Assembly: GCA_001247695.2 (NCBI GenBank)
Contig: LGRX02034436.1
Coordinates: 61,676 to 125,675 of the forward strand
Source: Cymbomonas tetramitiformis
Lineage: Eukaryota > Chlorophyta > Pyramimonadophyceae > Pyramimonadales > Pyramimonadaceae
Reading direction: 5' to 3'
Length of the DNA: 64,000 bases
Made by a program: the position numbers and the translations under genes
Shown here: piece by piece, positions 38,160-48,465 of the stretch
Position numbering within the stretch: position 1 is the stretch's first letter
Layout: every line of letters begins with the position of its first letter
The notes under the pieces: model-generated
Told to the model about the DNA's origin: nothing
The model's database searches: none
What the model saw: only the letters and a program-made list of their open reading frames with translations

Positions 38160-39065
38160 TTAGCACATTTTCATATACGTTACCCCGTCTTGCCCCGGTT
38201 CTTGGGGCTTCTGGGTCAAGAGATCAACTTTCTCCTGAGTACCCTTCATCATAAACTTTTTGTCAAGCGCAGCAATGAATCCCCTGAGGGCGGCGAAGAA
38301 GTACTGCGAGTCATGAGTGCCGTCGTGTCCCGTCAACCCTTTCAGCGAAGTCCCATCCGTTCTGTACTCGTTGGAAACCTCCCCGTGAGCGTCATGGGCC
38401 GTTGCTGGCCTCGCGACTATCCACGTTGCACCAGCGTTCATTTCGTTGAAAGGGGGCCTAGCACACGGAATGGAACCCTCAAGTGGGCCATGTACGCTGG
38501 TGTCCTTGAGCACCCTATCCATGTTGGAAGCCACAATGCCCCCGCTTTCATAGTTCTCACACCACCAGCTGTGCGCTGATGAATCCGTGCCATCTAAACA
38601 CGTGGGGACAATGTCCCACAGTGTTTGCCAGTCAGGAGGTGTGTCCCTCAGAGTTTGCTTTTGCTCGTCAGAGAGACTGGTACCCGTAACGGACCTGAGC
38701 CTCTTCCTGATGCTGGCGGCGTGCTGGCGCCTGAAGTTCTCGCACAAGAGGGCGAAGTCCCTCAAGAACTTCGGCCGGTCTTCCTCCTTCGTGCCCGTGT
38801 ACGTGGGCAGAGTGCCGAGGGGAAGACGAGAGGAATCGCTGTAGTCCATCTCGTCCTCGAATATCACCGTGGACTCCCGGGCTTCGGCCTCGGTCTGACC
38901 TTCGCCGGCTACTGATTGTTGTTCCAGCTCGGTGAAGTGCTGGCTCACGCGTGCTCTCTGAGTACGTCTCTCGGCTCGCTGCTGCTTCTGGAGGTCTGAA
39001 GTCGACTCCGTCGCTAATTTCCCAGTGGTGGGAAGGTGCCAAGGTGAAAGCCCTTTTCGCTCCAC
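38160..39065 (-). CDS. Retroelement B gag, N-terminal part
   Basis: About 300 codons of hydrophilic, gag-like sequence (QQRAERRTQRARVSQHFTEL, LPTYTGTKEEDRPKFLRDFA, HDSQYFFAALRGFIAALDKK). It closes with TAA in the context MKMC-stop-RREMQLN, and the next ORF is in the same frame. No good ATG is seen: the frame opens with GTG at 39065 and stays open upstream into the leader repeats, so start choice is uncertain. Gag would form the particle. Confidence 0.6.
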   Translation of the reverse strand: MERKGLSPWHLPTTGKLATESTSDLQKQQRAERRTQRARVSQHFTELEQQSVAGEGQTEAEARESTVIFEDEMDYSDSSRLPLGTLPTYTGTKEEDRPKFLRDFALLCENFRRQHAASIRKRLRSVTGTSLSDEQKQTLRDTPPDWQTLWDIVPTCLDGTDSSAHSWWCENYESGGIVASNMDRVLKDTSVHGPLEGSIPCARPPFNEMNAGATWIVARPATAHDAHGEVSNEYRTDGTSLKGLTGHDGTHDSQYFFAALRGFIAALDKKFMMKGTQEKVDLLTQKPQEPGQDGVTYMKMC

Positions 39066-39605
39066 ACCTTTCAGCTTACCAGTACGGAAATTCCGTTCCT
39101 GGCTTCACCTTCTAGTGCTTCGCTCTAAGAAGCAGTCACTGTAAGGCTATTCTCACTCATTCCTGAGGTAATGAATCCCATAAGTGATGAGACTCCTGCT
39201 TCACTCCACCCCTTCAGGTTTACCAGTACGGATAAATCCGTTCCTGGTCTCACCATTCAGTGCTTCGTTCCACCAGGGCACTGTCTCCCAGAGTGGTCCA
39301 GAACTCCATAATTGTCACGCTCGCTATAATGAACACTGAGACTCCTGTTTCGCTCTACGCCTTCAGGCGTACCAGTACGGATAAATCCGTTCCTGGCTTT
39401 ACCGTCCAGTGCTTCGCTCCATCAGGACACTGTCTCCCAGAATAGCCCAGAATCTCATAATTAACACTGTCGCTGTGTCTCAAATGACTGCTGAACCTCC
39501 AGTGTCACAACAGTCTGCTTCACTCGACCTCTCCAAGCTTACCAGTACGGAGATTCCGTTCCTGGCCTCACCCTTCGAAGGCTTCGCTCTTCAAGACTGC
39601 TTCAC
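39060..39605. repeat. Four tandem ~150-bp leader repeats with hairpins, 5' of gag in element B
   Basis: Copies of the block ACCAGTACGGA...TCCGTTCCTGG start at 39078, 39222, 39371 and 39541 (spacings 144, 149 and 170). Each can fold into a short stem (CCAG-ACGGA / TCCGT-CTGG). Shared blocks include CAGTGCTTCGCTC and GACTCCTG. They lie where the 5' leader or LTR of B should be. Confidence 0.85.
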
Positions 39606-39660
39606 CACGCTCGGAATTACAGACGACATGTCTGTAATAAAGCCCATTTTTGTTTTGTAA

Positions 39661-40209
39661 AAGACTGCAGAATACAGTTCTGACGCCAGTGGTTAAGTAC
39701 AACTTCACAGAATGCACAACTTCACAAGTAAAAGAATATCATAAATCATAAATTGCTATATCATAACACTGCTGTTTTCGCGGTCTGAGCAAGAACTCTC
39801 TTTTCAGGAACTCACTGTTACGAAGGCAAAACAAAAATGAGCGTCTGCTCTAACTTGGCAACGCCGCCCTATATCTTACAGTCACTACCTCCAGACAAGA
39901 TGTAACACCCAGCCGTACTTCCGTACTCTGTCTACCTCACTGTTGTAACTGCTCGCGCGTGTCATATGTTCGTCACAGGGACTACTGTCCCAGGTGTCAC
40001 AACCCGGCTAAGGTACACGACAAGCCGCAGTTTGTGACAACGCATGAATATGGGTACAGTGCATGCATCACTGAACTAATAAGTACTGAACTAATAACCT
40101 CTGCTCCTTATGATTTGGAACCGGGCCAAATTACTTTACCTTACTACCTCTGACCTTTATAGTCTTGGCATGAAGTAAATTACCTTACCTTACTTACCTT
40201 ACCTTAGTC
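39661..40209. other. Spacer, no gene seen
   Basis: AT-rich, with TTACCTTACC-type simple repeats near 40130-40205 and CACTGAACTAATAA near 40068, related to the palindromes at 42950-43110. Confidence 0.4.
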
Positions 40210-40862
40210 AATCAGCAGCAGCAGCAGCAGCAGCAAAGCTCGAATCCCAACGGGCGACGCAGTCGAATTTTCGATCTCACGATCGCCAGACGCCACCGAT
40301 GACAGTGCCACTGCAGTCGCGTACATTCATCGCGACGCCACCCACGCGTTATGGCATGGCATGCTGGGAAGCAAAAAGCAAAGCACTGTCGCGCACATGA
40401 TCCTACGGTCAGATATTAGTGGAAGCGTGGTGGGCCCACAACCTATCTACTGGAATATCCCGGTTCACGGATATCAGACAGTCCTGGAACCAATATAGAT
40501 AAACTCTTATAAGAAATAAACCCTAAGCTAGATATACCCGGAACGGTCACGGAGTCGGAACGGTCTCGGTCCTAGCTACCTGTGACACCTTGATGTGTCA
40601 CAGCACGGGCTTACGGATCAGTCACAGGTCCAGTGTTGGCTACCTAGGAATCTGTCATAGGGGCCTGCGCCGGGACTCCCGGTCAGGGCTGCCTATACAG
40701 ATTTCAGCAGATAGTGTAATGGCGAAAATTATTTAAACATCGCATGGCCGACGCGATGTTCGGATATCAGATAGATTCGCATGGTAATTAATCGTGCTGT
40801 CCAAAAAGATCGACGCCTAATGAAGATCGCATATTTGTGATCGACAGCGCCTAGTACTTAAT

Positions 40863-40895
<33 letters not shown>

Positions 40896-41073
40896 AGCGC
40901 GAATCCCAACGGGCGACGCAGACGAACTTCCGATCTCACGATCACCAGACGCTAACGATGACAGTGCCACTGCATTCGCGTACATTTACCACGACGCCAC
41001 CCACGCGTTATGGCATGGCATGTTGGGATGCAAAAAGCGAAGCACTGTCGCGGACATGATCCTACGGTCAGAT
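40210..41073. repeat. Pair of ~210-bp direct repeats headed by (CAG)n
   Basis: 40210-40414 and 40860-41073 share AATCAGCAG(CAG)n, CGAATCCCAACGGGCGACGC, CGACGCCACCCACGCGTTAT and GATCCTACGGTCAGAT at about 93% by eye. The intervening ~445 bp contains GTGACACCTTGATGTGTCAC. A GCCTAGTA-ended hairpin follows both (before 40859 and near 41100), so this may be a ~650-bp tandem duplication or a small LTR-like element. No gene. Confidence 0.75.
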
Positions 41074-41422
41074 GGCCTAGTGGAGATCTCTTTTTGAGAT
41101 CGATCCGCCTAGTATAGTATGATTTCAATCACGAGTCACATTATAAAATACTAGCCAATCGGAAACTCAAAAAACAGATTTCCAAGATCGTTCGAGTTTT
41201 CAGTCGTCTGTCATAGTAAAAAAGATACTGCCAATCAATGTCTAGAAAGCTGGATTTCTAAGATCGATGCTTCGAACTTCGAAATTAACCCAAAGGGGAG
41301 TTCTGATGCAATTTCAAGCTAATTTCTTGTTTGCATCTTCCCGTGCACCTCCTGCTGTGATCCTGCTGATATGACCCTGCCTGCTATGAATATCTTTGTG
41401 CATAATGTTTCTGCGACTGACG
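41074..41422. other. AT-rich spacer, no gene seen
   Basis: It contains the hairpin GAGATCTCTTTTTGAGATC (about 41084) and no supported coding sequence. Confidence 0.4.
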
Positions 41423-41426
41423 TTAA

Positions 41427-42032
41427 CACCCTAAGGGCGAATTCGTTTTTAGCAGTATGGGATCAGTATGGGCGCGGAAACATCCATACCTGCCACGGTA
41501 GTCAACTATTGGAGATATACGAAGTATTGGTGTCCATATTGGGGACTTGGGCGAGGTCCCTCAACCCTTCAATGCCCACCAAACTCGGTATATCGAGTGG
41601 GGGACTTTGTGGGAAATGCAGGGGTGTCCTGCTTGCAGGTGACAAAAGCGTGCTCCGTAAAGAGTACTCTAAATGCTTCAAATTAAGGATATGGTATTTT
41701 TTCATTGATATACACCATGATACGTCATCGCCCACTCATAACATCAAGTCAATAGTGGTGACATGTTCATGGCGCATGCCCAAAAATGCCCACAACAGCT
41801 GTTCAACAAAAAATCCTTAAGTATGGTGATGGTGGGTCACAAATATGCATGTGTGCACAAACGGTGTGCGTGATCATGAGGTGCCATATCATCCACCCAG
41901 TTCCATAGTATAAGGTATGCGAAGAATCGTGGCAAATGGATGTCTAGAACTTGAGTTATTGCCGAAAACGTGAAAATAAGTTCCTGGAAAACAGGATCAG
42001 TATGAGCAGTATGGCAATTCGCCCTTAAGGTG
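41427..42032. mobile_element. 606-bp TTAA-flanked MITE
   Basis: TTAA lies at 41423-41426 and 42033-42036. The ends are inverted: CACCCTAAGGGCGAATTC on the left against CACCTTAAGGGCGAATTG (complement of the right end), continuing into AGCAGTATGxxATCAG. This fits a piggyBac-like or Kolobok-like non-autonomous element. An open frame of 149 codons (41371-41820) crosses the left end and is unlikely to be real. Confidence 0.88.
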
Positions 42033-42036
42033 TTAA

Positions 42037-42660
42037 GCGTGTATCCATCGATATGTGTATGCATGACTAACCTTTTGCTTACATGCAGGATCAGTGCTCG
42101 ACCGCATGATGACCTTCGACTAGTCGACCCCTTTCCGCTTGTGTTCATCTTCGACCGACTCCACGCTCAACGCTCGCCTACGAGATCCTCGCTGCATCCT
42201 TGCATATCATTTTAGTTTCATATGCACTTCCGTGTGCGTGCCCCTCATGTCACTGTACCTTTTCAGATGACTTGTGTGTTTTCCCTAATTTTGCGATCCC
42301 CCCCGCCATATGCGCCCCATGTGCAATCCGCGTATGCCCCCTTGTGACACACGCGCCCAATGTGTTTGTTGCTCAACTGGTTGCGTGTGCCGCATTTTGT
42401 ATGCACTCGCTCACGTGTGTATATCGCATTCGTTTGTTGATCTTGTATGTTTTCGTTCCGACGTCTTGTGTGGGATCCGGGGGCTTTGGGTTTTCTCGCT
42501 CATCACCGCGCACCGGAGATCCCCGCCATGCTTTTATCCTGTGTGTTCTGTTTGCATAATATATTTGTCTGACACACGCATTAGAACATTTTTAGGCATC
42601 AGCACAGCATTTCGCAGGCACTGTCGGCTTTGACCTAATTTCGGGTCAAAGTCGTCAATG
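42037..42660. other. Spacer, no supported gene
   Basis: An open frame (42200-42559) is Cys-rich, without recognisable features. A TTTGACCtaatttcGGGTCAAA hairpin lies near 42629-42650. Confidence 0.35.
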
Positions 42661-42851
42661 CCACGTGTTCAGGGCTGGGTCACAGGGCATTGGCATTTTC
42701 CCAAGTTCGGAAGATCATTCCATTGAATAGTGGGGCTGTATGGCCCCAATATTCTGAATATTGGTGCCGATCAGCACCAATATTCAATGGAATCTTCCGA
42801 ACATTGGGAACACGTCAATGCACTGTGACCAGTCCAGTTCTGAACACGTGG
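42661..42851. mobile_element. 191-bp foldback (palindromic) element
   Basis: The two halves are complementary along almost their whole length: CCACGTGTTCAG...GTCACAG...TTCGGAAGAT...CCATTGAATA on the left, and the complement ending CTGAACACGTGG on the right. Only small bulges interrupt pairing. No clear target duplication. Confidence 0.8.
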
Positions 42852-42949
42852 CCGCCTCACTTCCACATCAGCATTTCATCACAATATAACTCAGAATTGC
42901 TGTCTGCGTGGCACGTTTTCATTGGTCCAAACCAGATGTGTCATACATA

Positions 42950-43110
42950 TAGCACTGAACTAATACGCGAATCGGTGCATCCACCAATAATCACTGAACT
43001 AATTAATTATTAGTTTTAAAAAAACCACTGAACTAATACGTTATTTGTTTAGTGAGAACTAATAAATTATTAGTTCAGTGCACTGAACTAATCAATTATT
43101 AGTTCCACGT
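42950..43110. repeat. Cluster of CACTGAACTAAT palindromes
   Basis: Several inverted copies of CACTGAACTAAT and ATTAGTTCAGTG occur within 160 bp (for example the adjacent pair near 43070-43092). They may be decayed ends of a foldback or Tigger-type element next to the transposase at 43210, but no matching right-hand end was found. Confidence 0.6.
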
Positions 43111-43209
43111 GTCGAAATCAGATGGATGTCAGCCGCAACCCTGCCGCCAGATTTCAAGCGTCAATATTGTCGCTTTCTTTAATTCCTTCATAAACTTTCA
43201 CCCGTCGTC

Positions 43210-44910
43210 ATGGGTCGCGGGGGAGTGCCTGGCACGTCTTGTAAGGGCTTGAAACACACAGCTTTATCGTGTGAGGCTAAACAGTCCATTCTAACATGGG
43301 CTTCAGAGAAGACCGAGCATGGCCAATGTCCGACTCAGGCAGAGCTAGCAAGGAGAGTACAAAATTTTTACAACTTGCCAAATAAAGCGCCCAGCCAAGC
43401 TACGATATCAGCAACTCTTAAGAAGCGAAAAGAGTTAGAATCAAAGTTCGAATCATATTCAAGCAAGGATAAGAAGGCTCTTAAGAAGGATAGGGGATCC
43501 TACGTTCCGGAACTAGAGAAGGCTTTGTACGCTTGGTTTCTTCAGCTCGAAAATGCCGCAGCCCCGATCAGCGACGAAATCCTATTGACAAAAGCGCGCG
43601 AGATCGGTGAAGAGTTGGTTGCTCAAGGCACCACCTTGTACGAGAAGTTCCGATTTTCGCAGACATGGCTCACAAAGTTCAAGGTCCGGTATGGCATCTC
43701 CTTTCTTGTGGAGCATGGAGAGGCAGATTCGACTGATATGGAAAGTGTTCAGAAGATTCGTGCTCTTTTCCCCAAACTTATTTCGCATTTCGGTATGGAT
43801 AAGGTTTGGAATATGGACGAGACTGGCTTGTATTATTGGCGTAGGTGCCCACCCGGAGCCTTCGGGAAAAGAAACGTTCTGGAAGAAAGCTATCAAAGGA
43901 TCGTATTACAGTAAGTATATTCACTCGCGCTGATGGTCAGAAGGGTAAACTGCATGTGACTGCTAGCGCCGCGAAACCTCGAGCATTTGGCCGCACCTGG
44001 AAGCCTGCAGATATCGGCGTTCATTACACGTCGAACGCAAAGGCCTGGCAGAATCAGATCAGTTTCGAGGACTCTTTGCGCGAGTTTCACTTGGTGAATT
44101 GTGCAATTGTCAGGATGCGTCTCAGGAGTTCATGTTGACTTGTGACAATGCCTCGTCACACAACAGGCCGCATGACGCACAGCCACTGCCGACCTGGATG
44201 CGTGAGTTAGGTGCCAAGGGGTACAAGTACAGGGGCAACTTGCTGCTCTTAGTATTATTCGAGCCCAATGCCACAGCGAAAACATAGTCCGCTGACCAAG
44301 GCATCATCGCAGCAATGAAAGTGTATTATAGGGGCAGCCTATCGCACTTCATAGTTGCGGAGGTTCAATCTATTCTCGACGCCGGTGATAACGCTAGGGC
44401 TGACAAAATACCTGTCAACGTGCGGCAAGCCCTCATCTGGTTGAAGCATTCATGGGACAGCGTTTCAGAAACAACGGTCCGCAACTGCTGGATGAAAAGT
44501 GGGATCCTCCCAATCCTGGAAAGTCACGATCAGGAGCAGGAGGGAAGGTGCCATATGGGACACGGGGAAAGGAAACCCACACATTACGTGGTTGGTAACA
44601 CAATGTTGCCAGTGGAGTGTGAGGGTGCAATGGCGGAGCTGCAACTGTTGATGGGTCAGATGGGCCTGGAGAGTTCAGACACGGAGACGGCAGAGGAGTT
44701 TGTGCTGACTCGGATGAGTTTGTGATTGAGGAACAGAAGGAGGTGAGCACGATTGTGGCAGAAGTGCTTCAAACTGAACCTGCGGAGCTTATGTCTTCTG
44801 CCGAGGAGGAGACAAAAGATCAGCGTGACAGTGGTGAAAGTGACCCTACTGTTTTGCTTGAGAAATGCGCAAAGAAGAAAGGCTTTGACATTAATGTCAA
44901 AACGCTCTGA
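43210..44910 (+). pseudogene. pogo/Tigger-like (DDE_1) transposase, broken
   Basis: The first frame (234 codons) opens MGRGGVPGTSCKGLKHTALS. It has a psq/CENP-B-like helix-turn-helix (CPTQAELARRVQNFYNLPNK), a second DNA-binding HTH (about residues 95-165, SDEILLTKAREIG) and the first catalytic Asp in KVWNMDETGLYYW. Frame shifts near 43880 to SKDRITVSIFTRADGQKGKL, then near 44100 to LTCDNASSHN (second Asp). An in-frame TAG at 44286-44288 breaks NATAKT-stop-SADQGIIAAMKVYYR, a hallmark Tigger segment, and VRNCWMKSGI follows. Shift and stop positions show decay. An acidic tail ends near the 68-bp repeats. Confidence 0.85.
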
Positions 44911-45187
44911 GATGTACTGTTTTGCTTAAGAAATGCGCAAAGAAGAAAGGCTTTGACATTAATGTCAAAACGCTCTGAGATGTACTGTTTTGCCTGAGAA
45001 ATGCGCAAAGAAGAAAGGTTTTGACATTAATGTCAAAACGCTCTGAGATGTACTGTTTTGCCTGAGAAATGCGCAAAGAAGAAAGGTTTTGGCATTAATG
45101 TCAAAACGCTCTGAGATGTATTGTTTTGCCTGAGAAATGCGCAAAGAAGAAAGGTTTTGACATTAATGTCAAAACGACTCGAGCTGA
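44848..45187. repeat. 68-bp tandem repeat, five copies
   Basis: Units beginning ACTGTTTTGC start at 44848, 44916, 44984, 45052 and 45120 (last one ATTGTTTTGC), exactly 68 bp apart. Each contains the palindrome TTTGACATTAATGTCAAA (one unit has GGCATTAATGTC). The last unit runs directly into the reading frame of the following gene. Confidence 0.95.
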
Positions 45188-48100
45188 AGAGTTTTGTTAG
45201 CAGGTCTGAAAGCATTGAGTCTTCAAAGAGTCTCGACTTTATTGTAGATCCATCCTCAGAAGACGAGTCAGATCTGTGCCAACCACGTGGTTGGTACAAC
45301 TTTGCCGACGCGGCGACAGCAAGTAGGCGACGCAAGAACAAGGCAGAGGCCGAACGCGCTGCGAAGAAGCGTAGGGGGATTTGTCCTCAGTGGATGCTAG
45401 ACTCGCAATGGTAAATATATGTGTAGCTAGAACATTAGAAAGAGTAAAAACATATAACATTTTATAGAATACTTTATACTCTAGCCTTGCCTTGATTTGC
45501 TGATGTTTTGTTTTGAAAAAAAGTTTTGTGCCTTTCAGTTACAAGTACGTGTGTGTGGACGGACACGGACGCAACGCATTCTACGCCCATGCCTTTGCGC
45601 ATGGCTGCCAGCTTCGGCAGAAAGCTGTGGAACCGGGACATGCAATGTTCCTCACACACAATGCAAACATCCTGGACGAGAACCTCACCCTGGATGAAAT
45701 CACCACCTTGGCTGTAGCCAAGATATCTGTAAACGATTCCGGGTCCAAGACCCGGAGGTTTTTTCAGGACTACTCGATGTTCAAGTGAGATCCTTTTCTA
45801 CTTGAATTCTAAACCCAAGTTTAAAATATTGCGAGTTTTGAGTTTGTTCGCATATTTTTTCAGATGGAACATCTTGGCTTTTCAAAAAAGCACCAAGAAG
45901 AAAGTTAAATCAACGGACCTCTTGGCTCAGTACCAAAGTGCTGAGTTCGATCAACGCTTTTTTACGAGGCTTCTCCGCATCGTGGAGTACCTCCAGGAGG
46001 ACAAGCTCAAGATCGAGGAGATCATCCACCAGTGCAGCAACGCTCTTGGCAAAGGTTGTTGCTTGAACTTTGACTCCTTGTACAGCAACAAGGAGTTGGA
46101 GAGGCTCAACGCGGTCCAGCAATTGCAAGTCTTCGAGGAGTGCTTGAAGAGCCTGCCTTTCGTTGAATGCACCCACCCAGGGTGGAGGTGTTAGAAAGAT
46201 CACTGACGCGAAGAAGTTGAAGGCCGTGGAGACAAGTCCGAAACCAACACGTGTGATTACATCTCCACGGTCCTTCACAGATTGCTGCACGGCGTTCTGG
46301 ATGAGGTCCCTCACAATCGATCACACCAATTCCATGGGCGGGAAGGTAATGGACTCTGAGAAAGCGGCCCAGTGGATGGAAAGCCTTAACCAGGGAAAGC
46401 TCGACCACATTCTCTTGGGAGAGGTACGTAGAGCTCTGAAATCTTGTTCTTCTTCTACTTCACTCTTGCAAGATGTTTCTTGAAAAAACACCCCACACTT
46501 CTTTCAGGCTGACAATCTGAAGGCGCCATCAGCGGTGAATGCTGGCCGTCTGGCTGGAAAGGAGGACCTTTACATGAAGAAGGCCGTGAAGAGGTACATC
46601 GATCACTGCCGGCGGAAGGAGGTCAGCGAGGTGTCGACAAAAGCCGAAGACGATGATGAGGTTGAAGATGAGGTTGATGGTGCGGGGGATGAAAGTGGTG
46701 AAGAGATGGAGGTGGATGACTTTGCTCTTTCTGAAGAAGAGGATGACGAACGGGACGCCCGACTCCAAAGGAAGGAGGAGCGTAAGAAACTCGAGGAGTT
46801 CGAGGCCCGCGCGGAAAAACTTACCAGGGTGGAGAAGCGGAATGAAGAGTTTAAAGAAGAGCGGTGAGTGCAATTGGGTGGAGCATTTCAGGGTTACCCC
46901 CTCTTTACATCTTGCTCACCTGTTTAACGTCTCACAGAAACAAGATGGACGAGTTAGCCGTTGAACTGGAAAAGAAGGAAGCCGAAGACCGGGAGGTGGA
47001 AGAGAAGCTCGAAGGTAAGTTGGCGGAGAAGGCCGCAGAGTTACGTGCGGCGAAGTTGCAGAAGAAGGCTGAGGTGGAAGAGGTAGGGAAGGAAGAGGAG
47101 GAAGAGGTTCCGGAGCCACTCGACCTGTCTAACGTGTCCGTGGACAAGGTTTTGGCCACGGGTCGGCCCTTTCGCAACGGTACGGAGCCTGTTTTTGATG
47201 AGGCACATGCTGAGGAACTCATGAGTTTCATCGCCTTGCGGTGGACTTCTCTTGAATATGAGAAGGATTACCCGGTGTACGTTGAAGTCAAGACAACAAC
47301 TGACATGAAAAAAGAGGCCAAAGGGGCGGCAAGAAAGAAGAAGCAGGCGCCGGAGCCGGAGGTTATGTTTCGCCTGCGCAAGCACACGATGGCGGGAGCT
47401 GTGCAAGACCCGATCGTATTGACTTCCCGTGCCATCATTGGTGCAGGTAAGCTCTTAATCATGTGTGGCTTAATTGCTTGTTGTTGGCCGGACATTGCGG
47501 CGGCTGAAAAGAGTTGAGTTCATGGCAGGAATTCCATTGTTGACTCTGGTCCTGGGGACGTACGAGGAGATTGCAAAGGACTTGCATGCCAAGTTGATGG
47601 AGGGAGTCAAGATCGCGGCGGTCATCACGGATGTCCCTTGGGGTGACGAGAAGGACACCGGGTACAACACGGAGGTTGATCGGGGTGCAGCATTGCAGGC
47701 AATCAGCACGGTATTTGATCTGAACGCGGCCCTGCCAGAGGACAGCAAGAAGCAGGACCTGGGGAAGGCGGATGGCGAGGCCATCGTGTTCGCAATGGGA
47801 GACATCACGGCATTGAACTGCATAAACCACGAGGCCTCAAAGAACCGTCTGAAGGTACAACACGGGATACTTCGCCGTTAGTTTGAGGGTGTGCTTGATG
47901 CCACGGGGACTGAAGTGGTATGTTTGCACAGGTCTACAAGAACATGCCAGGGTTCGTGCTATTATATGGTGTACGCCAAAGCGAGGTACGGGGGAACACA
48001 CCCACGGCTTCAGGGCACCTGTACACCACTCTGGCACGTTCCCTGAACAAGCCGAAGCTGGATTACAAGAAGGCGGTGCTGGCAAAGTTCGGTCCGGACT

Positions 48101-48453
48101 TGGAGGGTATAGCCGGTGTGCAGACCTTGACTAACTTTTTTTGCGGGAATGTCTTGGGCCCGTTGTCCATGACCGAGTACCATGCTTTGGAGGCGGTCCT
48201 TGAGAAGAATGTGAAGGAGTTCGGGGCGAAGGAGAACTGGACTGCCAAAAAGACCTCGGACATGGTGAAATATCTGTGTGAGATGGCAATGGAGCATTTC
48301 CAGGAGTACGCGGCGCCGTTCCAGGCTTTGCACTCTACTGGTACATTCAAGCATAACTGCCAGATCACGGGATGTGCGGCTTTGAAGAGCAGGTGTAGCG
48401 AGGACGGCAAGACTTTGGTGGTGGGACATAAGAGCCCTACGGTCCTTGAAAAC
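45166..48453 (+). CDS. Multi-exon gene with methyltransferase-like DVPW motif, truncated by the EnSpm-like element
   Basis: Proposed exons with GT-AG borders: 45166-45410, 45539-45784, 45864 to about 46180, about 46186-46421, 46509-46863, 46938-47446, 47513-47854, 47932-48453. Frames join cleanly except near 46180, where a one-base shift is needed. The ATG at 45166 lies in the last 68-bp repeat, so the true start may be lost. The middle is acidic and coiled-coil-like (DARLQRKEERKKLEEFEARA). The C-terminal part has LGTYEEIAKDLHAKLMEGVK, IAAVITDVPWGDEKDTGYN and GEAIVFAMGDITALNC, reminiscent of the motif IV region of N4/N6 DNA methyltransferases (DPPY/W). That family is a hypothesis. The gene meets the transposon's left TIR at 48435. 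Confidence 0.5.
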
Positions 48454-48465
48454 GTTAGTATGCTG
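48435..48465 (+). repeat. Left TIR of the EnSpm-like element
   Basis: Begins CCCTACGGTCCTTGAAAACG and continues TTAGTATGCTG. It contains a splice-donor-like GTTAGT at 48454. Confidence 0.92.

Larger units (their letters stand above)
21301..39660 (-). mobile_element. Retroelement B: near-complete methyltransferase-bearing Ty3-like element
   Basis: Minus-strand copy of the same family as element A. Reading right to left: leader with tandem repeats, gag, zinc knuckle, DTG protease, X1, X2, linker, hydrophobic region, RT, RNase H, C5 methyltransferase, integrase, PHD finger, second methyltransferase-like domain, polypurine tract, LTR. Three later elements interrupt it (22237-22525, about 28290-29395, 29790-31968). 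Without them the coding part is roughly 14 kb, very large for a Ty3-like element. It has several frameshifts and stops, but RT catalytic residues are intact. No 5' LTR matching the 3' LTR was found on the right; outer limits are approximate. Confidence 0.88.

Noticed and set aside
39905..40010. 5' LTR of element B
   Set aside because: A TGTGACACC...-type start exists on the minus strand but shows no match to B's 3' LTR beyond the first bases.
40236..40262. tRNA T-arm-like CTCGAATCCCAAC
   Set aside because: No acceptor stem or anticodon arm around it, and it sits in a repeated element.
42200..42633. Cys-rich ORFs on the plus strand
   Set aside because: Low complexity, two overlapping frames equally open, no motif.
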